Positions 15,091-23,261 of a DNA stretch of 45,133 nucleotides are shown here, piece after piece. How positions within the stretch are numbered: the first letter of the stretch is position 1; every line of letters begins with the position of its first letter. Made by a program: the position numbers and the translations under genes. The notes beneath the pieces are model-generated. The model was not told the DNA's origin. It saw only the letters and a program-made list of their open reading frames with translations, and made no database searches. The DNA comes from a virus, in IMG/VR virus record IMGVR_UViG_3300048919_000333, positions 1 to 45,133 of that record. One strand, given 5' to 3'.

Positions 15091-15316
15091 TTACGCCATT
15101 ACGCGGGCGCGTAACGCTGGAATCCAGCAACGGCGCGGGTTGTTACGCGGTTATGCCGTTACGCGCTTCACACACATGCATGTGTGTGGGTGTGCGGGTG
15201 CGGGCGTGTGTGCATGGGCGCGGGTATGCGTGTGCGACGTGTGCGTAACCACGTAATCGTGTAACTCGCTAGGCGTGGCGCGGGTTTCGTGTTTACGCGC
15301 GCTCCTAACCGCGTAA
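15091..15316. repeat. TTACGC/GCGTAA repeat cluster; candidate origin or operator array
   Basis: Between the replication genes and the terminase genes. TTACGC at 15091, 15099, 15143, 15159 and 15293; its complement GCGTAA at 15109, 15243 and 15311; near matches TTATGC (15151), ACGTAA (15251) and GTGTAA (15259). In the middle, 15169-15188 is a perfect 20-bp CA/TG palindrome centred on ATGCAT, within a longer alternating purine-pyrimidine tract. Iteron-like spacing and position suit a replication origin bound by phage replication proteins, but a regulator array for late genes is possible. No gene in 15081-15352. Confidence 0.6.
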
Positions 15317-15352
15317 TCACTTCTTTGTTTTTTGAGAAGAGAGGAAGAAGAA

Positions 15353-15541
15353 ATGGATAGGCAGGATCTGGCGACGGCAGGCGGCGCGGCGGCCCCGGCC
15401 CACCCCCTCGGGTATACCCCGCACCCCGGCATAGGTACTCCCGGCGCACGCCATCACGGGGGTAATTCGGCCCCCGCGCGAGCGCTAGTGGCTGGTCTGG
15501 GGAAAAGTGAACGAAGTGGTGAACGCTGGGGGTCGAGGTGA
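15353..15541 (+). CDS. Possible small protein before the terminase genes (weak)
   Basis: 62 codons from an ATG preceded by GAGGAAG; composition is Ala/Gly/Pro/His-rich with no recognisable domain. The stop overlaps the GTG of the small terminase gene. It may instead be non-coding packaging-site DNA, which is expected at this location in lambda-like genomes. Confidence 0.3.
   Translation: MDRQDLATAGGAAAPAHPLGYTPHPGIGTPGARHHGGNSAPARALVAGLGKSERSGERWGSR
15457..15476. other. GC hairpin in the presumed packaging (cos) region
   Basis: CGGGGG (15457-15462) and CCCCCG (15471-15476) around an 8-nt loop, in the segment 15331-15537 directly before a Nu1-like small terminase gene, where lambda-type phages keep cos. 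No cohesive-end sequence can be assigned from a prophage alone. Confidence 0.3.
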
Positions 15542-16113
15542 ACGGGCGCGTCGAGCTGGTCACGCAGGCCGAGTACGCGCGGCGCCGGGGCGTAGCCAAG
15601 TCCGCCGTGGCGAAGGCCGTGAAGGAAAAGCGCATCACACTCATCGACGGGAAGATCGATCCTGCTGTGGCCGATATTCAGTGGCAGCAGAACACGCGCG
15701 CCAGGGCCGACAGCGGGCGCGCTGGCGCGTCGCTGCCGATAGAGCAAGGGGGAGGGTGGTCCACCGCAGAAAACGCGCCACCGGGCCAGGATGCTGCAGC
15801 CGCTGCGACAAACGATGACTACCAAAGCCTGCGCGTGCGCCGCGAGCGGGCATCGGTAGAGCGCGAGGAGCGCGAAAACGCTCGCGAGGCCGGTCTGCTG
15901 GTGGACCGTGAGGATGCCCGGCGCGGCGTGTTCGATGCCTTCCGCGCGCTGCGCGACGAGGCCATGGGCGTGCCCCAGCGCGCAGCGCCACTACTGGTCG
16001 GCTTGGCGGACTCGCGCGAGATCGAACGCATCATCCACGATGAGCTGCGCAAGGCCTTCGGCGCAGCAGAACGGCGCCTGCAGAGCGTCTTGCATGGGGA
16101 GGACGACCAGTGA
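15538..16113 (+). CDS. Terminase small subunit (Nu1-like)
   Basis: 191 aa. The N-terminal winged HTH (QAEYARRRGVAKSAVAKAVKEKRI) would bind the packaging site; after a disordered middle, the C-terminal helices (REDARRGVFDAFRALRDEAMGVPQR, IERIIHDELRKAF) are typical of Nu1-type subunits and contact the large subunit. The start is GTG with GGGGGT a few bases upstream. It overlaps the large subunit gene by 4 nt. It recognises cos DNA and recruits the GpA-family motor. Confidence 0.82.
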   Translation: MNGRVELVTQAEYARRRGVAKSAVAKAVKEKRITLIDGKIDPAVADIQWQQNTRARADSGRAGASLPIEQGGGWSTAENAPPGQDAAAAATNDDYQSLRVRRERASVEREERENAREAGLLVDREDARRGVFDAFRALRDEAMGVPQRAAPLLVGLADSREIERIIHDELRKAFGAAERRLQSVLHGEDDQ

Positions 16114-18266
16114 ATCTCGCTGATGGGTATGCACTGATGGTCCTAGCGGCGGTGGAGGGCATGCACCCGGACCCCGAGCTGCACTGCGATGAGTGGGCCG
16201 AGGAGTTCGTGGTACTGCCGAAGAGCGGCCCGAAGCCTGGCCGCTTCAGTTTTGACCACAGCTATCCAGCGCGTCGCGTTCACCAGGTGCTGTCGCCTGG
16301 CCATCCCTGCAAGCGAGTGGTTGCGAGGGTCGCGTCGCAGATGCTCAAGACACAGACGGCGCTGAACTGGATCGGCTCGCTGATCCATCTCCGGCCGCGC
16401 AACATCCTTGCCCTCGAGCCCACGGACACCCTGGTCAAACGCTTTTCCGCACGGGTCTCGACCATGATCAGGAACGTGTCCGTACTGGGCGAGCGTGTGG
16501 CCGCAGCCAAGAGCCGCGACTCCCGGAACACGGTGCAGGCAAAGGATTTTTTGGGCGACGCGACCCTGTACATGAACACTGCCGGCTCTGCTGCCAACTT
16601 GGCCGAAGTCTCTGCGCCCTACATCTACGTCGATGAGATCGACCGCCTCGAACTGAACGTTGACGGCGAAGGCGATCCCGTCGAACTGGCCGAGGCCCGG
16701 GCCACGCAGTACGCGAACGACTGCAAATTCTTCTATACCTCGAGCCCCGCCATCGAGGGCTTCTCGAAGATCGACACGCTGTTCGAGATGGGCACCAAGG
16801 AGTACTACCACGTCCCTTGTCCACATTGCGGCGAACTGCAGCCGCTCCTGCTGGAGAACTTCAGGTTCCGGCGCGACGAAGAAACGGGCTTCATGGATCG
16901 CGCTTGGTTCGTCTGCCCGCACTGCTGGTGCGAGATCGACGAGCGGCACAAGACCATGATGCTGCGCGACGAGGCCGCAGGGGGTCGGGCCCGGTGGGTT
17001 GCCACCGCGCAGGGTGATGGCGAAACCATCAGCTTTACGCTGTCGGCTTTTTACATGCCCGTGGGCGCAATCACCTGGCTCACGCTGGCGCGCCAGTACG
17101 CGCGGGCCAAGGAGCGCCTGGCGCGCGGCGATCATGAGGGCATGCAGGTGTTCTACAACACCCGCTTGGGCCTGTCGTACAAGAATTCCGAGACCGTCAC
17201 TACGGCCAAGCAGCTGCGCGACAGGGCTGAGAAATACCCGCTGCGCGTGCTGCCTGACGCGGCCCTCGTGGCCACCATGACGGCAGACACCCAGCCCAAC
17301 CGACTGGAGGTGCAGATTGAAGCCTGGGGGCCTGGCATGGAGCATTGGGTGATCGATTTCATCGTGCTCAATGGCCCGCCAACGGACCCACCGGAGACGC
17401 CGGGCAGCGTCTGGCAGCGCCTGGACGAGATCCGGCGCACGCCGCTGCTGCACGCATCCGGCCGGCCCATCATGATCAGCGCCTATGGCATCGATGCCGG
17501 TGGCGCGAACACCCAGGACGTCTACAACTACGGCGCGGCCCGTCGCACCCTGAATTGCACAGTGTTGCACGGCTCATCGCGCCCGAACAAGCCGATCATG
17601 GGCAGCTCGCCGAGCCGCGTGGACATCGATTGGGGCGGCACCAAGACGCCCGGCGGCGTGGAGCTGTGGACGGTCGGTACCGACGTCGCCAAGGACTGGC
17701 TTTCCAATCGCATGCAGCTGGCCGAAGGCCCGGGCGCCATGCACTTCAACGATGCGCTGCCACCCGAATGGTTCGACCAGATGGTGGTTGAGCAGGCGCG
17801 CACGCGCTGGCACAAGGGCCGGGCGATCCGCGAGTGGGTCAAGCCCAATGGCGCACGCAATGAGGCCTGGGACGTCAGCGTCTACAACCTCGCCATTGCG
17901 CATCAGTTGGGCCTCCACAAGTGGACCCCGCTGGACTGGCAGCGGCTGCGCGACAAGCTGATCCCGCCCATCGGCGATCTGTTTGCACCTGTACCGGCGC
18001 CAGTGCCGGCCCCCGTGCTGGCGGCGCTGCCAGCGCCCGAGCCGGCCGCGCCTGTGGCGCCCGTCCCGATGCCGGCACGCTGGCATGTACAGACGTCTGT
18101 ACATGCCGAAGTGCCAAGCCCGGCGACCGTGGTCCTGCCGCCGCCCGCAATGCCGCCACCGGCACCTGTCCCGCCCCCGCCGCCTGTCGCGGCCCCTTCA
18201 CCCCTGCCACCCCTTGCCCGCCCGGCGCCAGTTGGCCGCCGCATTTATTCGAGAGGAATCCAATGA
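16110..18266 (+). CDS. Terminase large subunit, GpA family
   Basis: 718 aa, the ATP-driven packaging motor and cos nuclease. Variant Walker A ASQMLKTQT (about 75-83), ALEPTDTLVKRF, Walker B YIYVDEID (171-178), and a paired CPHC (237-240) and CPHC (269-272) as in other GpA proteins; the C-terminal half contains the nuclease region (SAYGIDAGG, Asp-containing). The GTG start follows GGGAGG at 7 nt. Odd feature: from about residue 630 the tail is a low-complexity Pro/Ala/Val stretch of nearly 90 aa, containing a 26-bp DNA palindrome (18082-18107). It overlaps small subunit and Q-like genes by 4 nt. Confidence 0.93.
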   Translation: MNLADGYALMVLAAVEGMHPDPELHCDEWAEEFVVLPKSGPKPGRFSFDHSYPARRVHQVLSPGHPCKRVVARVASQMLKTQTALNWIGSLIHLRPRNILALEPTDTLVKRFSARVSTMIRNVSVLGERVAAAKSRDSRNTVQAKDFLGDATLYMNTAGSAANLAEVSAPYIYVDEIDRLELNVDGEGDPVELAEARATQYANDCKFFYTSSPAIEGFSKIDTLFEMGTKEYYHVPCPHCGELQPLLLENFRFRRDEETGFMDRAWFVCPHCWCEIDERHKTMMLRDEAAGGRARWVATAQGDGETISFTLSAFYMPVGAITWLTLARQYARAKERLARGDHEGMQVFYNTRLGLSYKNSETVTTAKQLRDRAEKYPLRVLPDAALVATMTADTQPNRLEVQIEAWGPGMEHWVIDFIVLNGPPTDPPETPGSVWQRLDEIRRTPLLHASGRPIMISAYGIDAGGANTQDVYNYGAARRTLNCTVLHGSSRPNKPIMGSSPSRVDIDWGGTKTPGGVELWTVGTDVAKDWLSNRMQLAEGPGAMHFNDALPPEWFDQMVVEQARTRWHKGRAIREWVKPNGARNEAWDVSVYNLAIAHQLGLHKWTPLDWQRLRDKLIPPIGDLFAPVPAPVPAPVLAALPAPEPAAPVAPVPMPARWHVQTSVHAEVPSPATVVLPPPAMPPPAPVPPPPPVAAPSPLPPLARPAPVGRRIYSRGIQ
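18082..18107. repeat. 26-bp palindrome with core CAGACGTCTG
   Basis: A perfect dyad inside the Pro-rich tail of the terminase gene. The 10-bp core CAGACGTCTG also occurs at 6260-6269 (in the ParB-like gene) and 26566-26575 (end of the small minus-strand membrane gene), with partly conserved flanks (GGTA/TACC). Confidence 0.85.
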
Positions 18267-18757
18267 CCCGCCACGACGATCTACACGACCCCGAAGCCCT
18301 GCGCCTGGCAGCCGCCGCGCCTGGCCAGGATGACGATGCCGAGCCAGATGCCGGTGATGAGCAGCGAGATCTCGACCAGCTGTGCGAGCGCTGGGTGGCC
18401 TGGAAAGCCACGCGGCGCTTCTACGGTCCGTCGCCGAGCATGGGCTCCATCCTTGGCCAGCTCAGCGGCTCACGCACCAGGCCGCTGCGTACTGATGGTC
18501 CGAATGCGGCCTGTAGCGCCGAACTGGCGGCCTTCCACCTGGCATACCAGTGCCAGCCGGATGCGCTGGACAAGCGGGTATTTGACCTCTACTACGTGCA
18601 TCGGGTCACGCCCGTGAAGGTCGCCGCCTCTGCGCTGGAGATCAGCCGACAGCACTACTACCTGGTGCTGGCCTCGTTCCGAAAGCGGCTTTACTCTGCG
18701 TCACAGGCCATTCTTGAGGAATGGAATCCAGGCAGTGGCGCAGATGTCAAGGAATAA
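18263..18757 (+). CDS. Antitermination protein Q-like / sigma-region-4-like HTH protein
   Basis: 164 aa. A disordered acidic N-terminus, then CERWVAWKATRRFYGPSPSMGSILG, a central AFHLAYQCQPDALDKRVFDLYYVH and a HTH (TPVKVAASALEISRQHYYLVLASFRKRLYSA). The pattern of alternative-Q proteins (W near the start, PS motif, terminal sigma-4-like HTH) fits well. Late antiterminators normally precede the lysis or terminase genes; here the gene lies just after the terminase and is followed by a strong terminator, fitting a role at that site. It overlaps the terminase stop (ATGA). Another DNA-binding late regulator is the alternative. Confidence 0.6.
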   Translation: MTRHDDLHDPEALRLAAAAPGQDDDAEPDAGDEQRDLDQLCERWVAWKATRRFYGPSPSMGSILGQLSGSRTRPLRTDGPNAACSAELAAFHLAYQCQPDALDKRVFDLYYVHRVTPVKVAASALEISRQHYYLVLASFRKRLYSASQAILEEWNPGSGADVKE

Positions 18758-18808
18758 AGTGTCAGCTCTGGATATGACAATTTAGGGCTCGCTTTGATAT
18801 GACACTTT
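18756..18808. promoter_or_regulatory. Repeats between Q-like gene and head genes; possible late regulatory site
   Basis: GATATGACA occurs at 18771-18779 and 18796-18804 (25 bp apart). AAAGTGTCA (18756-18764) is the inverse of TGACACTTT (18800-18808). The stretch 18758-18905 has no gene and ends in a terminator. Position just after the Q-like gene suggests a Q-loading or late promoter region. Confidence 0.45.
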
Positions 18809-18905
18809 GGCCCAAAATTGGCATCAATTCAGGTAGGTCTAAAAAATCCGCCTGACGCAGAAAACATCCTCCCGACACCCAACCGCAGCAGCGAAAGTCG
18901 GTATC

Positions 18906-18943
18906 AGCCCCCGGTCTCCGAAAGGAGTCGGGGGCTTTGTTTT
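18906..18943 (+). terminator. Strong intrinsic terminator before the head genes
   Basis: AGCCCCCG-G-TCTCC, loop GAAA, GGAGTCGGGGGCT and TTTGTTTT. The ribosome binding site of the next gene (GGAG, 18944-18947) begins directly after the T run, so all downstream late genes depend on read-through or a promoter inside this region. Confidence 0.85.
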
Positions 18944-18956
18944 GGAGCCTCTATCC

Positions 18957-19709
18957 ATGCTTTCCATCCACCGCACGGGCGCCTCGATCGCCGACGTGAT
19001 CGCGTCCGTGCGCGGCGTGCCGTCGCGCATGATCCCCTATGCGGCGGCCACGGCGCTTACCCGCTGCGCCAAGCAGGCGCAGACCGAGGATCTGCCGGCC
19101 GAGATGCGCAAGGTGTTCTCCAACCCCGTGCCCTACACGCTCAACGCGCTGCGCATCGAGCCTGCCAACAAGGACAACCTGATGGCGCGCGTCATGGTCA
19201 AGACCGGCGCGCATGCCCCGGGCGTGGCCCCGGAAAACTTCCTGTTCCCCGAGGTCGAGGGCGGCGTGCGAAAGCACAAGGGCCTGGAGATGGCCCTGCG
19301 CTACCAGGGCGTGCTGTCGCCCACGCAGTACGCCATGCCTGGAGCAGCAGCCAAGCTGGATGCCTACGGCAACGTCAGCGGCGCCCAGGTTCGCACCATC
19401 CTCAACGCCCTCAAGGGCATCCGCGCCGCCAGCTCCACGCGCGACCGTGCCACGGGTGCCAAGCTGCGCAAGGGCCGGCGCCTGGCCAACGACATGTTCG
19501 TAGGCCAGCCGCAGGGCGGTGGTCGGCCTGACGGCATCTGGCGGCGCGAGGGCAAGCGCCTGCGCGCCCTGTTCGTCTTCACCAGCGACGCGCCGGACTA
19601 CTCGGTTCGGCTCGACTTCAGCGGCACCGTGCAGCGTGTGGCGCTGGCGCGCTTCCGCCCCGAGTTCGAGCGTGCGATCGCTGACCTCCAATCCAAAGGA
19701 TCTTGGTAA
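18957..19709 (+). CDS. Phage neck/tail-completion protein, gpZ-like (tentative)
   Basis: 250 aa. IPYAAATALTRCAKQAQ, then EMRKVFSNPVPYTLNALRIEPANK and KHKGLEMALRYQGVL: the pattern of proteins related to lambda minor tail protein Z, which connect tail to head or prepare the tail end for joining. The ATG at 18957 is preceded by GGAG; an in-frame TTG lies 15 nt upstream. Its position before the portal gene is unusual, since lambda Z lies after FII. Overlaps the next gene by 1 nt (TAATG). Confidence 0.5.
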   Translation: MLSIHRTGASIADVIASVRGVPSRMIPYAAATALTRCAKQAQTEDLPAEMRKVFSNPVPYTLNALRIEPANKDNLMARVMVKTGAHAPGVAPENFLFPEVEGGVRKHKGLEMALRYQGVLSPTQYAMPGAAAKLDAYGNVSGAQVRTILNALKGIRAASSTRDRATGAKLRKGRRLANDMFVGQPQGGGRPDGIWRREGKRLRALFVFTSDAPDYSVRLDFSGTVQRVALARFRPEFERAIADLQSKGSW

Positions 19710-19951
19710 TGACCGATGCCGCCACCGAGCTGACGCAGGAGCGCGAGCGCCTGCGGGACTATCTGGACGCCGAGCAACGCATCCTGAACTCGCAGGAGTA
19801 CATGATCGGCAACGGACAGACCGCCAGGCGCAATCGCCGCGCCGATCTCGAGCAGGTTCGCGCAGGCATCGAGCAGTGCCGCGCCAATATCGAGCGCCTG
19901 CAGGGCCGGGCCGGCCGCGTGCGCCGCGTCGCTTACCTGTCGCCCCGGTAA
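19709..19951 (+). CDS. gpW-like head-tail joining protein
   Basis: 80 aa, two helices with a connecting hairpin (LRDYLDAEQRILNSQEYMI, GNGQTARRNRRADLEQVRAGI), like the gpW/DUF6148 group whose members bind below the portal to complete the capsid. Located directly before the portal gene, as W is in lambda. AAGGA precedes the ATG by 9 nt. Confidence 0.65.
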   Translation: MTDAATELTQERERLRDYLDAEQRILNSQEYMIGNGQTARRNRRADLEQVRAGIEQCRANIERLQGRAGRVRRVAYLSPR

Positions 19952-19957
19952 ACCGCC

Positions 19958-21559
19958 ATGGAACTCAATCTGCTTGACCGCGCGATTGCAGCGGTGGCTC
20001 CGGGCTGGGCGGCCGATAGGGCGCTGTCCCGCGCCAAGATCCAGACGCTGGGGGCAATGCAGGCCATGGGCGGCGAGATGCCTTCCGCCGGCTCTGCCTC
20101 TCCACGCCGCTTCTGGAACCCGCGTCCCCGGGATGCCCGGTCGGACACGATGCGGCAGCTGCCTTTCCAGCGCGGCGCCTCGCGCGAGCTGGCGCGCACC
20201 AGCCCCATCGCGGTGGGTGCCATCAACACCAACATTGACCGAGTCGTGGGCACGGGCCTGGCGCTCAGCGCACAGCCGAATCTCGCGGTGCTGGGCTGGT
20301 CGCGCGATCGCGCCCTGGCGTGGAAAGCCAAGGTGCAGCAGGAATTCAGCCTGTGGGCCGACAGCACCGAGTGCGATATCGAGGGCAAGCAGAATTTCTA
20401 CCAGCTGCAGGCTCTGGTGCTGAGGTCGGCGCTGGAAAGTGGCGACTGCTTCTCGCTGCTGCCTGATGGCGAGCGCACGGCCACCCAGCCCTACGAGTTG
20501 CGCATCCAGGTGCTGGAAGCCGACCGCGTCGGCAACCCCGGCGGCAAGGCCGACAGTGACACCGTTTCCGGCGGGGTGCGACTGAATTCCCACGGTGCCC
20601 CAGAGGCCTACCACCTGTACGACAAGCACCCGGGCGGCGGCTTGCCGTCAGCGGGTGGCGCGTACAAGGGCGAATGGATCGAACGCCTGGGCCGCAGCGG
20701 CCGCCGCCGCATGCTGCACCACTTCCGCTGCCTGCGCCCGGGCATGCCCCGGGGCGTGCCTTACCTGGCACCAATCATCGACTGCATCAAGCAGATCTCG
20801 CGCTACACCGAGGCCGAGATCATGGCGGCGGTGCTGACCGCCTACCTCACGGTGTTCATCGAGGCGCCAGGCGGCAACGCGGCGCCGGTGTTTGACGGCG
20901 GCAGCGCGACGCACAGCGAGGCACCTGCCGACATTGCCCTGGGCATGGGGGCCGTGGTTGGGCTGGCACCTGGCGAGAAGGCAACATTCGTCAACCCGTC
21001 CCGGCCAAATCCAAATTTTGAGCCCTTCATCCAGGCAGTCATCAAGCAGATGGGTATCGCCCTGGGCCTTCCCTTCGAGCTGCTGGTCAAGCAATTCAAC
21101 TCCAGCTATTCCGCCAGCAAGGCTGCGCTGCTGGATGCCTGGGTGTACTTCCGCAGCGTGCGCTACTGGCTGTCGCTGAGCTTCTGCCAACCCGTGTTCG
21201 AGACCTGGCTGGCCGAGGCCGTGGCCATTGGCCGCGTGCCCGCGCCGGGCTTCTTTGCCGACCCGCTGCTGCGCTGGGCCTACACGCGGGCCGCCTGGCC
21301 GGGCGACAGCATGGGCAGCATTGATCCCAAGGCCGAAGTGCAGGCCTATGTGGAGGCCATCGACGCGCGGCTGATGACGCGCGAGCGCGCCGAGTGGGAG
21401 CTGTTCGGCAGCGGCTGGGACGAGACCTACGACCAGAAACTGGCTGAGTACGAGCGCCTGGTCAAAGACGGAATGCTGCCCACGCCCAAGGCCGGCGCAG
21501 CGGCGCCCCAGCAACCCAAAACCACCCCACCGAAACAAGCCCCTCTGGAGCAGGCATGA
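19958..21559 (+). CDS. Portal protein, lambda gpB family
   Basis: 533 aa; forms the dodecameric ring for DNA entry and tail attachment. N-terminal SPIAVGAINTNIDRVVGTGL, the stem/wing regions (LRCLRPGMPRGVPYLAPI, FELLVKQFNSSYSASKAALL) and the Gln/Pro-rich C-terminal tail are typical of this family, and length equals lambda gpB (533). The gene follows gpW and overlaps the next gene by 4 nt. Confidence 0.93.
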   Translation: MELNLLDRAIAAVAPGWAADRALSRAKIQTLGAMQAMGGEMPSAGSASPRRFWNPRPRDARSDTMRQLPFQRGASRELARTSPIAVGAINTNIDRVVGTGLALSAQPNLAVLGWSRDRALAWKAKVQQEFSLWADSTECDIEGKQNFYQLQALVLRSALESGDCFSLLPDGERTATQPYELRIQVLEADRVGNPGGKADSDTVSGGVRLNSHGAPEAYHLYDKHPGGGLPSAGGAYKGEWIERLGRSGRRRMLHHFRCLRPGMPRGVPYLAPIIDCIKQISRYTEAEIMAAVLTAYLTVFIEAPGGNAAPVFDGGSATHSEAPADIALGMGAVVGLAPGEKATFVNPSRPNPNFEPFIQAVIKQMGIALGLPFELLVKQFNSSYSASKAALLDAWVYFRSVRYWLSLSFCQPVFETWLAEAVAIGRVPAPGFFADPLLRWAYTRAAWPGDSMGSIDPKAEVQAYVEAIDARLMTRERAEWELFGSGWDETYDQKLAEYERLVKDGMLPTPKAGAAAPQQPKTTPPKQAPLEQA

Positions 21560-21867
21560 GCACTGATCTCGCCCCCTTAACCGACACCCACCACCGCCGC
21601 CGAATGGTGTTCGATCCGACGATCAACCTCGGTCACATGTTGACCTTCGTCGGCTTTCTGGTTGCCGGTTTTTCTGCGTACAGCACGCTGGACAAGCGCG
21701 TCAGCGTCACCGAGATCCAGGCCACCGTCGCCATCGAGCGCATGCGCGAGCAGGACTCGCGCATGAAGGAAACGCTGACTGACATCCGGCGCGACGTCAA
21801 GGATCTGCAGAAGTCCATGAACGATGTGAACCGCTACCTGAGCAGCGGGCCGAGCAGGGGAGGCTGA
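21556..21867 (+). CDS. Small membrane protein with coiled-coil tail
   Basis: 103 aa: FDPTINLGHMLTFVGFLVAG with one membrane helix (about 24-45), then a coiled coil (EIQATVAIERMREQDSRM, LTDIRRDVKDLQKSMNDV). Similar small proteins occur in the head region of several Burkholderiales phages without known function. It overlaps the portal gene by 4 nt and ends 4 nt before the protease gene. Confidence 0.75.
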   Translation: MSTDLAPLTDTHHRRRMVFDPTINLGHMLTFVGFLVAGFSAYSTLDKRVSVTEIQATVAIERMREQDSRMKETLTDIRRDVKDLQKSMNDVNRYLSSGPSRGG

Positions 21868-21871
21868 CACC

Positions 21872-23224
21872 ATGACGCTGCACGACATGATCCTTGGCGC
21901 CTGGGCTATCGAGCCGGGCATGCTGCGGGAGATCCAGGGCATCTACGCCATGCATCTGCGCGGCGAGAAGCTGGACCTTGACGCCATCGAGGCCCGGCTG
22001 GGCCGGCCGCTGGCGCACGAACAGCAGGAGTACGAGGTCTTGCCCGGCGGTGTGGCGCTGTTGAAGCTGTCCGGTGTGATGGCCCCCAAGGCCAACCTGT
22101 TCATGCGCGTCTCGGGCGGCATCAGCACTCGGCAGGCCACGCTGCAGATCGAAAGCGCCCTGGCAGACGCGCGGGTGCGCAGCATCGTGGTAGCGATGGA
22201 TACGCCCGGCGGCAACGTGATCGGCGTGCCGGAGTTTGCCCAGGCCATCCACGATGCCGGTGCCATCAAGCCGCTGGTCGTGCACGCCAGCGAGATGCTG
22301 CTGAGCGCGGGCATGTGGTCGGGCAGCGGCGCCAACGCCATCTTTGTCAGCGGCTCTGTCGTCAGCGTGGGAAGCATCGGCGTGGTGGTGGACCGCGAGT
22401 TCGACCCCTCGTCTCGCGTGCAGCAGGAAAGCATCACAGCGGGCAAATACAAGCGCTTGTCCAAGCCGAACGAGCCCCTGTCCGATGAGGCCCGGGCCGT
22501 TGTCCAGGCGGACGTCGACTACGTTTACACGCTGTTCGTGGACGACGTTGCGCGTTACCGGGGCGTCAGCGCCGAGCAAGTTCTCGAGCACATGGCCGAT
22601 GGCCGCGTGTTCCGTGGCCAGCAGGCCATCGATGCGGGGTTGGTGGACGGTGTCTCCACCCTCGACGCATTGCTGGACCGCATGGCCGCAGATCCCACCG
22701 AGTTCGCATCGCGCCGCAAGGCCGTGATCAAGCCGGTGGCCCCGTCAGCAAGCGCCGGTGCTGCGCCCAAAGACAAAACCTCAACCCGTGATCCAAAGGA
22801 AACAGCAATGTCCGATTCCATCACGCGTGCGTCTTTCGAGCAGGACCACGCCCCTCTCTTCGCCGCCATCCAGGCCGAGTTCACCGTCCTGGGTGCCACC
22901 CAGGAGCGTGACCGCATCAAGGCGGTCCTCGCCGTGGGCGAGGGCCTGCCAGGCCACGAGGAACTGCTGCAGGGCCTGGCCTTCGACGGCAAGACCTCGG
23001 CCGCCGACGCCAGCCTGGCGGTGCTGGGCGCTGAGAAGGCGCTGCGTGCTGCTGCCATCGAGGCCCACAAGCAGGATGCGCCGCCAGCTGCCAAGGGCAG
23101 CGCCGCCCCAGCCGACAAGGGCGAAAAGACCAAGGCGCAGCAGGTCGAAGAGGCCAAGGCCGTGGCGAAGGAGCAGGGCATCAGCCTCGTCGCCGCGCTC
23201 AAGGAACTGGGCTACGCCAGCTGA
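21872..23224 (+). CDS. Head maturation protease (S49/SppA-like, gpC equivalent) with C-terminal scaffold
   Basis: 450 aa. Residues 60-270 are an S49 serine peptidase: MDTPGGNVIG, the nucleophile region LLSAGMWSGSG (Ser145), VVSVGSIGV and a Lys in ITAGKYKRL (192 or 194) forming a Ser-Lys dyad. Residues 313-450 are helical and charged, as in scaffolding proteins. As in lambda C/Nu3, an internal start with its own ribosome site would give free scaffold. The protein cleaves scaffold and portal during prohead maturation. Confidence 0.9.
   Translation: MTLHDMILGAWAIEPGMLREIQGIYAMHLRGEKLDLDAIEARLGRPLAHEQQEYEVLPGGVALLKLSGVMAPKANLFMRVSGGISTRQATLQIESALADARVRSIVVAMDTPGGNVIGVPEFAQAIHDAGAIKPLVVHASEMLLSAGMWSGSGANAIFVSGSVVSVGSIGVVVDREFDPSSRVQQESITAGKYKRLSKPNEPLSDEARAVVQADVDYVYTLFVDDVARYRGVSAEQVLEHMADGRVFRGQQAIDAGLVDGVSTLDALLDRMAADPTEFASRRKAVIKPVAPSASAGAAPKDKTSTRDPKETAMSDSITRASFEQDHAPLFAAIQAEFTVLGATQERDRIKAVLAVGEGLPGHEELLQGLAFDGKTSAADASLAVLGAEKALRAAAIEAHKQDAPPAAKGSAAPADKGEKTKAQQVEEAKAVAKEQGISLVAALKELGYAS
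22808..23224 (+). CDS. Nested capsid scaffold (Nu3-like) from an internal start
   Basis: 138 aa in frame with the protease gene. ATG 22808 (codon 313) is preceded by AAAGGA at 7 nt, and the product starts MSDSITRASFEQDH. It is helical and Ala/Lys/Glu-rich with ALAVGEGLPGHEELLQGLAF, typical of DUF-type phage scaffold C-termini. Same arrangement as lambda Nu3 within C. Confidence 0.75.
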   Translation: MSDSITRASFEQDHAPLFAAIQAEFTVLGATQERDRIKAVLAVGEGLPGHEELLQGLAFDGKTSAADASLAVLGAEKALRAAAIEAHKQDAPPAAKGSAAPADKGEKTKAQQVEEAKAVAKEQGISLVAALKELGYAS

Positions 23225-23261
23225 GCGCCCGGATCGTCAACCCCCTCACTAGGAGCACAAC

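Noticed and set aside
15151-15644. Minus-strand frames across the repeat region before the terminase genes
   Set aside because: Peptides are products of CA/TG and TTACGC repeats (His-Thr runs), not real proteins.
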